DNA from: Paratrimastix pyriformis
Lineage: Eukaryota; Preaxostyla; Paratrimastigidae
Length of the DNA stretch: 47,155 nt
NCBI GenBank assembly: GCA_027972325.1
Contig: JAPMOS010000222.1
Coordinates: forward strand, 1 to 47,155
Direction: 5' to 3'
In this document: positions 11,519-21,097 of the stretch, one piece after another
Numbering within the stretch: the stretch's first letter is position 1
Layout of the letters: the number at the start of each line of letters is the position of its first letter
The notes under the pieces: generated by a model
Seen by the model: only the letters and a program-made list of their open reading frames with translations
Told to the model about the DNA's origin: nothing
Databases searched by the model: none
Translations under genes and position numbers: made by a program

Positions 11519-11521
11519 AAT

Positions 11522-11522
11522 G

Positions 11523-11554
<32 letters not shown>

Positions 11555-11717
11555 TACTTCCCGGCTTGCGCCGAGTCCGGAATCGGGCCGAAGCCCGCGG
11601 GTAACATGATCCCCCCCGGGCCGCCTTCCCGCAGGACAAGTCCTGCAGAAAGAGCATCCCAGTGAGTTCATGGGTCGGCTACCGTCCCTCCAGGGGCGGT
11701 CACCGCCGACTTCCGGA
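11522..11717 (-). other. LINE-B 3' UTR tail with hairpins and (CA)n end
   Basis: This is the minus-strand tail after the stop near 11,718. It keeps the UUCG hairpin (GGGCTTCGGCCC at 11,585-11,596) unchanged from LINE-A. The upstream stem is changed on both sides but still pairs: GCAGGA-CTTG-TCCTGC at 11,631-11,646, compared with GCGAG-CTTGT-CTCGC in LINE-A. It ends with about fifteen CA units next to the fossil polymerase gene. Paired change in a stem is what selection on RNA structure would leave. Confidence 0.75.
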
Positions 11718-13355
11718 CTACGGCTCTTCTTCCATTCCTGCCTCGAATTTCTCGCACTTCTTCCTTTGCTGAATCGCTATGAGCATCGTTTTCCTGATTC
11801 CTGCCAGCTCGCTCCCAACCTCCTTTTGAGTGTCTTCATCCACAATTCCCATTTCCGCTGCCAGTCTACATGCATTCGCATATTCCATCTTAAAGCCGCA
11901 CTTTGCTCTCAACCTCTTCATCACCTTCGTCACCACCGCCTCCGAGATCCCCCTCCAGTTGTACAGCGTTTCCCCATCTCTCGGGCGGCCCTCATAGTTC
12001 GCCTGCACCATTCGACTCCCGGCCTCCTTCCTCAACATCGCCTCCAGAGCCCACAACGGGGCTGGATCCATCGGGAATCTCTCCCTAGCCCGCCCATTCT
12101 CAAACATCAAAATCCCCACATCAAAGCGCGCCTTCCCCACCACTTTCCTCCCAGTGCGCCAAAAACTCGGCTCCCAAAAAGCAAACCCGCCCTCCTGGAT
12201 GATGAAAAGCTCACGCATCTGAATGTCCCCCTTGATCGCCAAGCTCACACCATGCTTCGGCTCACTCCCCGGCTGGATTCTGTTCGCTTTCCCTTCCCCG
12301 TGCGGCACAATAACAATGCATCTAAACGCTCTTTTCCCTCCTCTGCCAATCGGACTCTCCGCCCACTCTCCAATTGCTCGGAAAAACCGATCCATCTCCT
12401 CCTGGGGGTTATATTCCGGATTCGCATAAATCAACAAGTCCCGATTCTCCTTGAATAGCCCGTACCCATCCGCCGAACCACCCAGGAACCAGTCTTCCTT
12501 ACTCGGCGTTCTATACTCTGGGAAACTGAGATCCGCATTCCCTGGGTGCGAGAACGCCATCACCGTTAGGCTTCCCGCCTGCCTCAGCAACGAAGATATA
12601 GTGTGGGGAGTCGTCCATTGGTTCCTCAGCGTACTCATATGCGTCCGCCCCTCCTTAACTGTCGTGCTTTTCCCTTCCTCATATCGGTCACACATCTCAG
12701 CTACCTCTGTCGAGAACGTTTCCCAAAAACTGTCCCATGTTCTCGCCCGAAACCATCTCCCCCGGGACCTCTCCATCAATTGCCATAGCCTCACCTTCGT
12801 GATCTTCCTGCCCCTTATCTTCACACACTCTCCCATCGGCTCCACCCACTTCTCCTCGAGCAGCTGGTCTGGGTCTTCAGCTCCCTCCGCCTTGTCCAAC
12901 CACTCAATTAGCTTCGCAGCATCCGCCCCTTTCCATCTCTCCCCCGCACATCCCGCCATCCCTGGGCATTCAAACACCAAGTGGTTCATGTGGTCCCTCA
13001 CCCCACACCAACATTTCCCATCCCCCTCCCCGTTGATGTAGAACCGGATGTTGGCCGTGATATACCGCTGCAGGATTGCCATCATCGCCAGCTTCCCGGA
13101 CATCTCGCACCTCATCGTTTGCACGTTGATCCCCCCGTTGCGACTCTCTGCGTTAATTAACACAATCTCGTTTTTCTTTTTACGAGCCGCCCTCCACATG
13201 CGACTTTTCCTCCCCCATTCCTTCATCACCTCTCTGAAGTCTGTCTCCACTTCCTTCCCGTCACTTCTCCGCACCAGCTTGAATCCCCATCCTTTCTCTT
13301 CGGGCACCACGCTCGGCTCCATCTTTATGCTCCGTCCCGCAATCTTGTCTGCCAA
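11718..13355 (-). CDS. LINE-B C-terminal polyprotein region (end of RNase H, knuckle, conserved domain)
   Basis: One open frame of 545 residues. It begins at the end of RNase H (MADKIAGRSIK). Residues about 110-140 hold CWCGVRDHMNHLVFEC, a C-x-C-x4-H-x3-H-x4-C knuckle, after MRCEMSGKLAMMAILQRY. The remaining 380 residues contain TLRNQWTTPH, AFSHPGNADLSFPEYR, DWFLGGSADGYGLF, YANPEYNPQEEMDRFF, KRAFRCIVIVPHG, AFWEPSFWRTG, FDVGILMFENGRARERF and ETLYNWRGISE. The order and wording match LINE-A. The YANPEY plus IVIVP pairing is methyltransferase-like, but this is inference. A long intact frame in an otherwise broken element suggests a fairly young insertion. Confidence 0.82.
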   Translation of the reverse strand: MADKIAGRSIKMEPSVVPEEKGWGFKLVRRSDGKEVETDFREVMKEWGRKSRMWRAARKKKNEIVLINAESRNGGINVQTMRCEMSGKLAMMAILQRYITANIRFYINGEGDGKCWCGVRDHMNHLVFECPGMAGCAGERWKGADAAKLIEWLDKAEGAEDPDQLLEEKWVEPMGECVKIRGRKITKVRLWQLMERSRGRWFRARTWDSFWETFSTEVAEMCDRYEEGKSTTVKEGRTHMSTLRNQWTTPHTISSLLRQAGSLTVMAFSHPGNADLSFPEYRTPSKEDWFLGGSADGYGLFKENRDLLIYANPEYNPQEEMDRFFRAIGEWAESPIGRGGKRAFRCIVIVPHGEGKANRIQPGSEPKHGVSLAIKGDIQMRELFIIQEGGFAFWEPSFWRTGRKVVGKARFDVGILMFENGRARERFPMDPAPLWALEAMLRKEAGSRMVQANYEGRPRDGETLYNWRGISEAVVTKVMKRLRAKCGFKMEYANACRLAAEMGIVDEDTQKEVGSELAGIRKTMLIAIQQRKKCEKFEAGMEEEP

Positions 13356-13945
13356 TCTGTTCCCTCCGCATCCAGCGACGCACTAGTTTCCTGATGTCCC
13401 TTAACCCAGACCAGTCGTATCTCTCCACGATGCTCCTTCACAATCCGCTGCCCCCTCCGTAGCAGTCCCTCCGCCTTCGATTCTATCAGATCCGTTGGTT
13501 TCCACCAACCCTTTATCAGCCCCTCAACCCACCCCTTTGCCACTTTACTGTCCGTTCTCACTTCCACATTCGCATCCTGTCCAATCCGAATAGCCTCCAG
13601 AATAGCCTCCAACTCCGCTTCATTGTTAGTCTGCCCTCGACCCGAACACCTCCTCCCCGCTCTCACCGCCAGCGCCCCATTTTTTAATCTCTCAATCACC
13701 GCGAACGCCGCCCGTCTTTCCTTCCGGCTTCGTCGCACTCCCATCCGTATAAAACAACCTCCATTCCGCCTCTGGCTCCACCACTCTTACTTCCACCTCA
13801 TCGCACTCCGCCATCAACTCCTCCCGCCTTTTCCATAGTACCTCGTCCCACTCACCAGCCCTTGCCCTCCCCTTCTTGTTCCCCTCCCTCCACATGCCCT
13901 TCCTCTCGCTCGCCTCAATCTGCATCCGACCTCCTCCTCCCATCT
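13325..13945 (-). pseudogene. LINE-B RNase H domain
   Basis: Begins with EWRLFYTDGSATKPEGK, containing the first catalytic Asp (near 13,770), then TNNEAELEAILEAIR with Glu, VEVRTDSKVAKGWV with the second Asp, and IRLVWVKGHQETSASLDAEG with His. All four catalytic landmarks are visible, unlike LINE-A. One frame change falls at the very end (about 13,340), where the following reading frame takes over. Upstream is a short Lys/Arg/Glu-rich linker to the RT. Confidence 0.82.
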
Positions 13946-15588
13946 TCTTTCGCTCCTTCCCTTCTTACTCTCCCCCTTCCCACCCATCCTCCCTCCCATG
14001 TTTCCTCTGTTTCACCACTGCCACCTTCCCCGACGCACTGCAACTTTGCTTGCCTCTTGACTCTTGGTTTCGCTTCCGTCCGCCCCAACCCCCGACTCCC
14101 TCACTCCTTCCTTCATTCCCCTTATCTGCATTGCCTTCCTCCTTTTCCATCTCCACTCTCCGCTTCTTGCGCCCCTCCTCCGCCGACTCCTCCTCCCGAA
14201 TCCGTCTCGCCAATTGCAGATAGTCCGGACTCACCCTATTACCATACAGACACACCCGCTTTTTGATCGTTTCCACATACTGCGGCATCACCCCTTTCCA
14301 ATGAAATCTCCCCCCTATAATGAGGTCCGCCACACTCCGAATCTTCCTTTTCATGAGGGTCTGTCTGTGCTTCTTTGTTATCTTGCAGGGCTCCGCCATC
14401 TCTTCCAGTGTCGTCGGCATGCCGTACTTCACTTCCTCCTTCAGTTTTTCACCGTCCCTCAGGATCGCCATGTCTCTCCTGTGCATCACCTGCAACGCCC
14501 CAATCACCACCCCCGGCATCTTCTCCTGCCCGTGCATCTTCACCCACTTCCCTGCATCATCCAACAGCGGCTCATGCGTCGTCCACAATTTCTGCAGCAG
14601 CGCAATCTCCTCCCTCATCACCACTCCACACCCCTGCTCGTCCGCCATTCTCCCCAAAATTTGTGTCATCACCATCATATCGTGGACATCAATCGGGTCC
14701 TTCAGCCCCATACCCCCTTCCTCCTCCGGAAAGAACAGCACCTCTGCCGGGTCACATTTCCCGATACAACCTCCAATTTCCCTGAACACCCTCGCATATC
14801 TTTGCTTCAGTGTTTCCAAGTCCTTTGTCGGCATTGGGCACTGCCTCGCCGTGTACTGTAGGCAAGTCGAGACACACTCATTAATCATCTGCACCATCAT
14901 CCTCGGAGGGACCTTCTTGTCCATGAGCCTGTGCAGTCGCCCACACATTTTCTGGATCACCTTCTCCGTGTTGACGTTCATCTCCTCATCTATCCATATC
15001 CCAAGATACCGAATTGCCCCACCCTTTTGCTGTACTCTGATCTTCCGACCCTCTCCCAGATCCAAATCCGTCTTCCCCTTCACCCCGCCACACAGGTAGT
15101 CGCACTTGCTCCACGACAGCTCCATACCAGCCTCTTCCACTTTCCGCCTTACCGTGTTCACCAAATGGACCATCTGTTCCCTTGTTCTCGTCACCAACAT
15201 AATATCATCCGCGAACGCCAACACCTTTACCTTCCTTCCACTATCCAGAATATATCCCCCCTCCTGTCTTCTCACCTCCGCCAAGACTCCCTCCATGAAG
15301 GATATGAACAGTAGGCAAGACAGCGGGTCCCCCTGACTAATTCCCCTCTCGATGTCGTAGCTATCCGTCAGCCCATACCCCGTGATCACACGCGCCTTTC
15401 TCCCCTCATACAAGCTGTCCACATACCCGACAAATCCCTCTTCCACTCCCATCCTTCTCAACCCCCTTCTGAGCGCCTCCATGTCCACTGTATCATAGGC
15501 CTTTTTTATATCTAGCGCACACATGTGGAACTCCTTACCTCCCATGATCTTCGAGTCCGTCAACACCCCCAAAATCTCAGCAATCGGC

Positions 15589-15765
15589 GTCTCAATCCTG
15601 TGTGTGTGTGTGTGATACTTCCCGGCTTACGCCGAGTCCGTTATCGGGCCGAAGCCCGCGGGTAACATAGACCTCCCGGTCCGCCCTCCCCGCGAGACAA
15701 GCTCGCAAGAGGGAACGCCCCAAGTGGTCCATGGGTCGGCTCGCGCCCACAAGGGTCTCAATCCT
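15589..15765. repeat. 11-bp target-site duplication around the nested tail
   Basis: GTCTCAATCCT occurs at 15,589-15,599 and again at 15,755-15,765, immediately flanking the tail insertion. Removing the insertion and one copy restores the LINE-B reading frame seen in LINE-A. This shows that the family makes staggered cuts giving duplications of about 11 bp. Confidence 0.92.
15600..15754 (-). mobile_element. Nested 155-bp tail-only LINE insertion
   Basis: Read on the minus strand, this segment matches the LINE-A tail from about 6,669 to the (CA)n end with a single base difference (TTCCCTC here, TTCCTTC in LINE-A) and keeps both hairpins; the UUCG stem is at 15,644-15,655. It interrupts the RT frame of LINE-B within codons for IETPIAEI. 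It is a severely 5'-truncated copy from a source closer to LINE-A than to its host LINE-B, and by its near identity it is recent. Confidence 0.9.
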
Positions 15766-16344
15766 CCGATCCCTCAAGAAACCAAACTGCTCCGCCCCGA
15801 AGACTCTCTTTTCAACGCACCAGTCTTGAATCTCGATGCAATCACTACCTGCAATCCTTTCAGGAAGACCTGAATTAAAGTTATAGGCCTTCTTCCCGCC
15901 GGATCCCCCGGATGCTCCGTCTGCGATTTGGTTGCCATATAGACCGAGCTGAGTTTCAACTCCTTAGGAACCTCACACTTCTCCAACATCTCATTGTATC
16001 GCCTCCCCAACCACTCCTTAATTTCGTCCTGACAAGCATGGACCATCTCCGCCGTCACCCCATCCGGACCAGCCGCTTTCCCGTCCGGCAAAGCCCCCAA
16101 TATCGTCTGGATATCGTGCATCGTCAAAGGGGCCATGATTACCCTTTCACCCACGCCTCCCTTCACCTCCTTCTGTCCTTGCCCCCCGTCCCCCAACGGC
16201 AGCTTCCGTCTTGCCAGCTCCGCCATGAAACCCCGCCATCCCTTCTTAACCTCCACCGGGTCCGACACCACCCTGTCCACCTTCCCCTCCGCATTTCGAG
16301 TCGCGTAGGATGTAATTGGCGCCGCGCCATCCGTCATGATCCCC

Positions 16345-18703
16345 TTACCCATACCATTTCAATTTTCCCCACATAATTATCCACAACCTTTTTCAGTCGA
16401 ACAAGTACACTCCCATTCTTTTTTATCCCCAATTCCCCCAACGACATTCTATCCTTCCTAACCTTCTGAACCCAAGAAATCGCATACCTCGAATCAGTAG
16501 TAATTTGGACATCACCCCCACCCGCCATCTCCAGCGCTCTTACAACCGCATAAAGCTCCGCTTCGTTATTGGTTTGATTTAGCCACGGCGATCGTTTTGC
16601 CTCCTTCTTCACAAACTTGCCATCTATATTTTCAATCACCGCATATGAACCTCTCACCATTTTTCCTTCTCTACATGAAGATCCATCCGTGAAGAAGTGG
16701 GATTTTCCTATCCTACCCAAATTACACGCCCTTTGGCGCTCCTCCTGCACTCCCACCCCATTCTCCACGACCTTCATCACAAGTGCATATTCTTTCTTCA
16801 GTCTTTTCAACACCTTCGAGTATCCTGGCATACAAGTCTTTTTCAGCAGCTCCGTGTACCACCGAGGAACATTCCCCCCTTTACTCCCACCAGATTTAGT
16901 TGTCAGTGATCTCAATAATTTACCATCCCTCGTGGCTAAATCGCTTAATCTCGTCCATCCTTCCCCAAATATTCTCTTTCTTTGACCCCTCGGTATCGTG
17001 ATCAAGTCCCCCAAATCCTGATCATTCTCATAGGCGCTACCTTCCTCCCATCTCCCAACTTCCATCCGTACTCCTTGTCTACTAAAAGCACCCAAGGTTC
17101 GCTCTATAAAAGATGGCCACCCCCCTCGGGACCATCGCTCCGGGTCATTAAACAAGCAAGAGGTTGTATTCTCCTTCTCTCTCTTCTCATCCCTCGCCTC
17201 CATCAGAATCTTCCCCTCAATTCGATCATCATCTCCAACTCTTTTTGCCGTCTGCAACACCACTATCTGATCATGCACATCCGTTGGTTTTTTCACACCC
17301 AAACCGCCATTCTCCTTCATCACATAAACCACGTCAACAGGGTCCGACTTTTTCAAACGATTTCCGAATGCCTCCCTAATCTTCCTCGAGTACAACTTCT
17401 CCACCTCATCCAACTCAACCTTCCTGAGAGGCATGCTCCGAGCTATATATTGCAAACACGGCGTCACGCATTCGTTAATCACTTTTCCCAATTCCTGCAT
17501 CGGAAAGTATGCTTCGCCAATTCGAGTTAGCTTCTGCGCCAATTTCTCATAGAGCTTCCTAAAATTCACTTTCATGTGCAATTCTTCATCGATCCAAATC
17601 CCGAGATACCTGATCCCTTCTCCCTTCGCCTTACATTTCACTTCCTCTCCCATAATTATGATCCCCGACTTATCATCATCATTTGTCATATAGTCTGACT
17701 TCTTAAAATTAATATCCATATACGCTTCTCGTATCATCCCAACCACCTCCCACTCCCAATTCTTATCAGCTCTTCCTTTGATTCAGTGATAATAATAATA
17801 TCATCAGCAAACGCTTGAATCAACACTTCTCGAAGGCTTGCCAGAGTATATCCCCTTCCATGAACCCTCCTCAGGATTGTTTCCATAAATGTGACAAACA
17901 ACAAACATGACAGCGGGTCTCCCTGACTGATTCCCCTTTGGACCTCATAGGGTTCAGTGAGCCCAAAAGATGTAATTACACGAGCCTTCCTACCTTTATA
18001 TAAATCCCTCACGTATTCGATGAAGCTTCTCTCCAATCCCAACTCAACCATTCCCCTTTCCAACGCTGCGAAATCAACCGTATCATAAGCCTTCGATATA
18101 TCCAGTCCAAGCATATACCATTTCTTCCCACGCATTTTCGCATCCTCAATCACGCGGATCAGGTTTAAAATGGGGACCTCAATGTGTCTCCCTCTGAAAT
18201 GCAAACTGCTTTTCTTCGAAAACCTTATCCCCATGACTCCTTTCCACCTCAGCAATTCTCTCCTGGAATCGATTAGCCAGAATACACTGAAGAATTTTCA
18301 ACGTTACCGAAATAAGGGTAATCGGCCGCCGATTGGTCGGGTCACCAGGATGAACTTCCACCGACTTCATGATCATATGAACATTACTTTGCTTCATATA
18401 ATCTGGAACCCTTCTCTCACACAGAATCCTATTATATTCCTTAAGCATCCATTCAAAGACCTCATCCGGGCAAACCTTAACAATTTCTGCCACCACCTCA
18501 TCTGGTCCCGCAGCTTTGCCCGACTTCAAGTGCCGAATCACACTCATCAGTTCTTCCATCTCGATTGGCTTCATAATTCCATCAATTCTCTCCTGATACT
18601 CCTCTATGGGGCACATTTCATCATTACCTCTTTTCTTGGCCAGGTTCTCCATAAACAACCTAAATCCTTCCTTAACTTCACCAGGGTCCACCGTTATCCT
18701 CAT
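16345..18703 (-). mobile_element. LINE-C, a diverged APE-class LINE fragment (RT and RNase H)
   Basis: Minus-strand frames show GKAAGPDEVVAEIVKVCPDE, VHPGDPTNRRPITLISV, LDISKAYDTVDFAALERG, GISQGDPLSCLLFVTFME, QAFADDIIIITESKEELI and GIRYLGIWIDEELHMKV. A complete-looking RNase H follows: HFFTDGSSCREGK, QTNNEAELYAVVRALE, VQITTDSRYAISWV and IEMVWVRG. It is more AT-rich and clearly diverged from LINE-A/B, so it is a separate lineage. It stops inside the RNase H His motif where LINE-B begins, and its other end abuts the LTR-element fragment. Two frame changes are visible, near 17,740 and 18,220. Confidence 0.85.
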
Positions 18704-20060
18704 TTGCGTCCTGCCCCCTCTGCCAACGAGCCAAGTCCTCCCCCTCCAAGGCCCCCACCCTGTACTCGACTGCCACAGAAGCGCCGCTACAGGCAGTGTA
18801 TCTCGATCATCTCGGGGCGCTTCCCAACAGCAACGGGTTTTGCCACATTTTGGTGTGTGTGGACAGATTCAGCAGGTGGGTTGTTCTCGCCCCCGCCACG
18901 GCCGTTGATGCGGACACCACCGCCCGCCTCTTCTACGAGCGCTGGGTCGGCACGTTTGGACCCCCTGCCTTCCTTGTCTCCGACGGCGGCTCAGCCTTCA
19001 ACAGCAAGACCTTTCAGCAGCTCTCCGACCTGCTTGCCTCTCAGCACCATATAACCTCCCCGCACCATCCAGAATCACATGGTACGGTCGAGAGGGCAAA
19101 CCGCTCGGTCCTCGCCACCCTCCGCCCTCCTCCATGAGACCATCACCCGCCCGCGCAGAGCTGGGTCGACGCCATTCCCGCAATCCAGTTCGCCTTGAAC
19201 ACGTCATGCAACAGAGTGACGGGAGTCACCCCCTGGGAAGTTCTCCATGGCTTTCCCCCACGCCTGCCATTTTTCAGCGACCTCGGCATCCTCCATTTAT
19301 CCGACGACCCTGAATCCCTCGCCGCTCGCCTCGCCGCCCGCAGTGTCGGCCTCATCGCCCAGGTCGCAGCTGCAGAGAAGGAGTCCTTCGCCAAAGTCCG
19401 TGCAGACTACGAGAAGAAGCACCGGCAGCACCCCGAATACTCCCCTGGTGATTACGCTTTGTGCCGGAACTTCCAGGCCGGCAAGCTGGAGATGCCCTGG
19501 AATGGCCCCTTCTTGATCACTGCTGTGAACGACAACTCCACCTCACCCTGATCGACATCCTCGACAACCATGAGTTCAAGGCCCACGTCAACAACCTGGC
19601 CCCCTTTGTTGTTCCCGCCGACCGCCTTGCCCCAGCACCAGCCAACCTCGCCACACCACCTGAGCTGACCCTTCCCACCCCGACCACCACTGTCGCCACT
19701 TCCACTGCCATTGCCACTGTCACTGCCACTGCCCCAGCCCCCATCACCACCACTACCCCTGTGCCCACTGGTCCCCCAGCCTCCAGGCTGACCACCGCCA
19801 AGCAGCCCCTCCACCCCCTGGCTCCCGCCGCTTTGAAGGAAGGTGAGTACCTCGTTGAGGAAGTCTTCGAGCACGATCTCCGTGATGGCCACCTTTGGTT
19901 CCGCGTGAAGTGGGTTGACTACCCCGCCGGAGTCGATGAGTGGGTGGCATACAGGGACTGCCGCTGGGCCCCGGCCGTCAAAGCTTACGTTAAAGCCAAC
20001 AACCTCCACCCCACCCTGCGTCCCCCTCAACGCCGCCGCCGCAGAGGAAACGCCCGCTAA
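18704..20060 (+). mobile_element. LTR-retrotransposon fragment: integrase plus chromodomain (Gypsy, chromovirus-like)
   Basis: A fossil of a Metaviridae-type element of which only the 3' end of pol remains. It starts inside the integrase zinc finger (CPLCQRAK). The core shows VYLDHLGALP with the first Asp, FLVSDGGSAFNS with the second, and HHPESHGTVERANR with Glu. Next come the GPFLITAV beta-barrel region, an Ala/Thr/Pro-rich spacer, and a chromodomain (YLVEEVFEHDLRDGHLWFRV, KWVDYPAGVDEWV) ending in a basic tail. Gag, protease, RT and RNase H are absent, and no LTR was found after the stop. Broken, about two or three breaks plus truncation by LINE-C. Such chromodomains steer integration to marked chromatin. 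Confidence 0.85.
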
Positions 20061-20338
20061 TTCTCGTCTTTGTCCCTTCCACCCTACCCCACCACCCATT
20101 CCACACTCCACTTTCCAGTTTTCCGCTCCAACCCCCGCTTTTTATGGAAAGTCAGTGTTGTGAGATAGCCTTCTCCTCCCCGGCACCCAAGATATCCGAG
20201 TTCGACCTCGAACTCCAACTTCCTCCTTTTCCTATCTCCCGACCGGTTCCTGCAACAAGGGGCAGAAAGTCCGGGTCGAGGCAGAAGAGGTGCAAGTACT
20301 GCAAGCAGTGGGGGCTGTGCAGCATGACGATGGATTGA
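20061..20338 (+). other. Short interval with a small Cys-rich frame
   Basis: No gene is established. A 64-residue open frame (20,144-20,338) ends with RQKRCKYCKQWGLC, a C-x2-C-x5-C pattern that could be part of a zinc knuckle, and is cut by the start of the transposon at 20,339. It may be an interrupted exon or chance. Confidence 0.3.
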
Positions 20339-20639
20339 TCAAGGGTCGGAAACGAAAGACCGACCGGTTTGGTCCCGACCGGTCGGGACCGGTTTGGCAA
20401 ACGAGGGACCGCCCAGGGACCGATTTTTTCGGAGCAGGGACCGACCAGGGACCAACTTTTTTTCGGCGGGGACCGACCGGTCCCGACCAGGGACCGACAA
20501 TTTTGGGTTGGGGACCGACCATTTCTCTGGAAGTTCGGCAAACACGTGCCTGGCTTGAGGAAAGACGTGTATTTCGAGTGAAAGGAAGTGTGTGAGGGTT
20601 GGGGGTTGTGCAGCTTTGCTCCTCGAACGTCTTCCCCTG

Positions 20640-21045
20640 CGGCCGCCCCTGCGACGACGGCTCCTGAGGCGCTGCGAGACTGGCCCATCGGCTGCAGAGC
20701 TCCTCTCCTCGCTCGCGTCACGTCGCTCGGGCTGGCGTGGCCCTCTTCACAGGGGGCCCGCCTGCACCACTTGCTGGACGCCCCAGAGTCGCCGGGTGAC
20801 TGGCCACAGCTGGCAGCTGCCCTGCCCCGGCTGGCCAACCTCCAGTCAGCATCAGCAACGCGCCGCCGGCCCTGCAGTTGACCTGCCCCCAGCTGCGCAT
20901 TCTACAACTGGACGGGGCGGACGGCGACCAAAAGGTGGTGCTGACGAGCCCCCTGTTGGAGTGGGCAGATGGCTGCTTTGGTCATGTGCGGTTGGCCGTG
21001 CCTGCCCCCAACCTGTTGCATGGATTCTGTGACGAACCACCTTGT
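20640..21045 (+). pseudogene. Leucine-rich-repeat protein fragment
   Basis: Frames in this stretch encode LARVTSLGLAW, WPQLAAALPRLANLQ, then after a one-base frame change SISNAPPALQLTCPQLRIL, QLDGADGD, VVLTSPLLEWADGC and LAVPAPNLLHGFCDE. The spacing of Leu and Pro-x-Leu-x-x-L resembles irregular leucine-rich repeats. The frame change and lack of a start make it a likely gene fragment captured by the surrounding transposon. It lies tail to tail with the chromodomain gene, with about 50 bases between them. Confidence 0.45.
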
Positions 21046-21097
21046 TGAGTGGCGATCGGCAACCCCAAGGACCCCCCACTGGGTCATGAGCTGAGTG

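Larger units (their letters stand above)
6824..11521 (-). mobile_element. Virus-like DNA element fossil (PolB plus PrimPol/OBP helicase), internal fragment
   Basis: This is a fossil of a large DNA virus or virus-like element, about 4.7 kb long and bounded on both sides by the 3' ends of LINEs that inserted into its genes in opposite orientations. Two replication genes are readable on the minus strand: a family-B DNA polymerase and a fused PrimPol-superfamily-2 helicase. That pair suggests herpesvirus-, mirusvirus- or giant-virus-like replication machinery rather than a Polinton, whose PolB is protein-primed; the exact family is uncertain. No capsid or envelope gene is present in the fragment. 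It is broken, with roughly three to five breaks besides the LINE insertions, yet the protein motifs are well kept, so it is not very ancient. Confidence 0.75.
11522..16352 (-). mobile_element. LINE-B, 5'-truncated copy of the LINE-A family
   Basis: On the minus strand it runs from the middle of the RT finger region (KGIMTDG near 16,345) to a (CA)n tail at 11,522. It aligns with LINE-A across RT, RNase H, knuckle, C-terminal domain and tail, but has far fewer frame changes, so it is the better guide to the family. It lacks the USP-like and endonuclease regions because of 5' truncation, typical of incomplete reverse transcription. A 155-bp LINE tail is inserted in it at 15,600-15,754. Its 3' end is fused to the virus-like polymerase gene and its 5' end to LINE-C. 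Confidence 0.9.
13965..16352 (-). pseudogene. LINE-B reverse transcriptase, interrupted by a nested LINE tail
   Basis: The upstream part (16,352-15,766) holds KAAGPDGVTAEMVHAC and HPGDPAGRRPITLIQVF. After the nested insertion at 15,600-15,754 the frame continues with LDIKKAYDTVDMEALRRG (motif A), GISQGDPLSCLLFISFMEG (motif B), LAFADDIMLVTR (FADD) and IRYLGIWIDEEM. It then runs open for over 500 residues through the thumb and connector (CPMPTKDLETLKQRYARVF, MGLKDPIDVHDMMV). This is the cleanest RT of the family in the window. The first residues of the finger region and everything upstream are missing. Confidence 0.87.
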
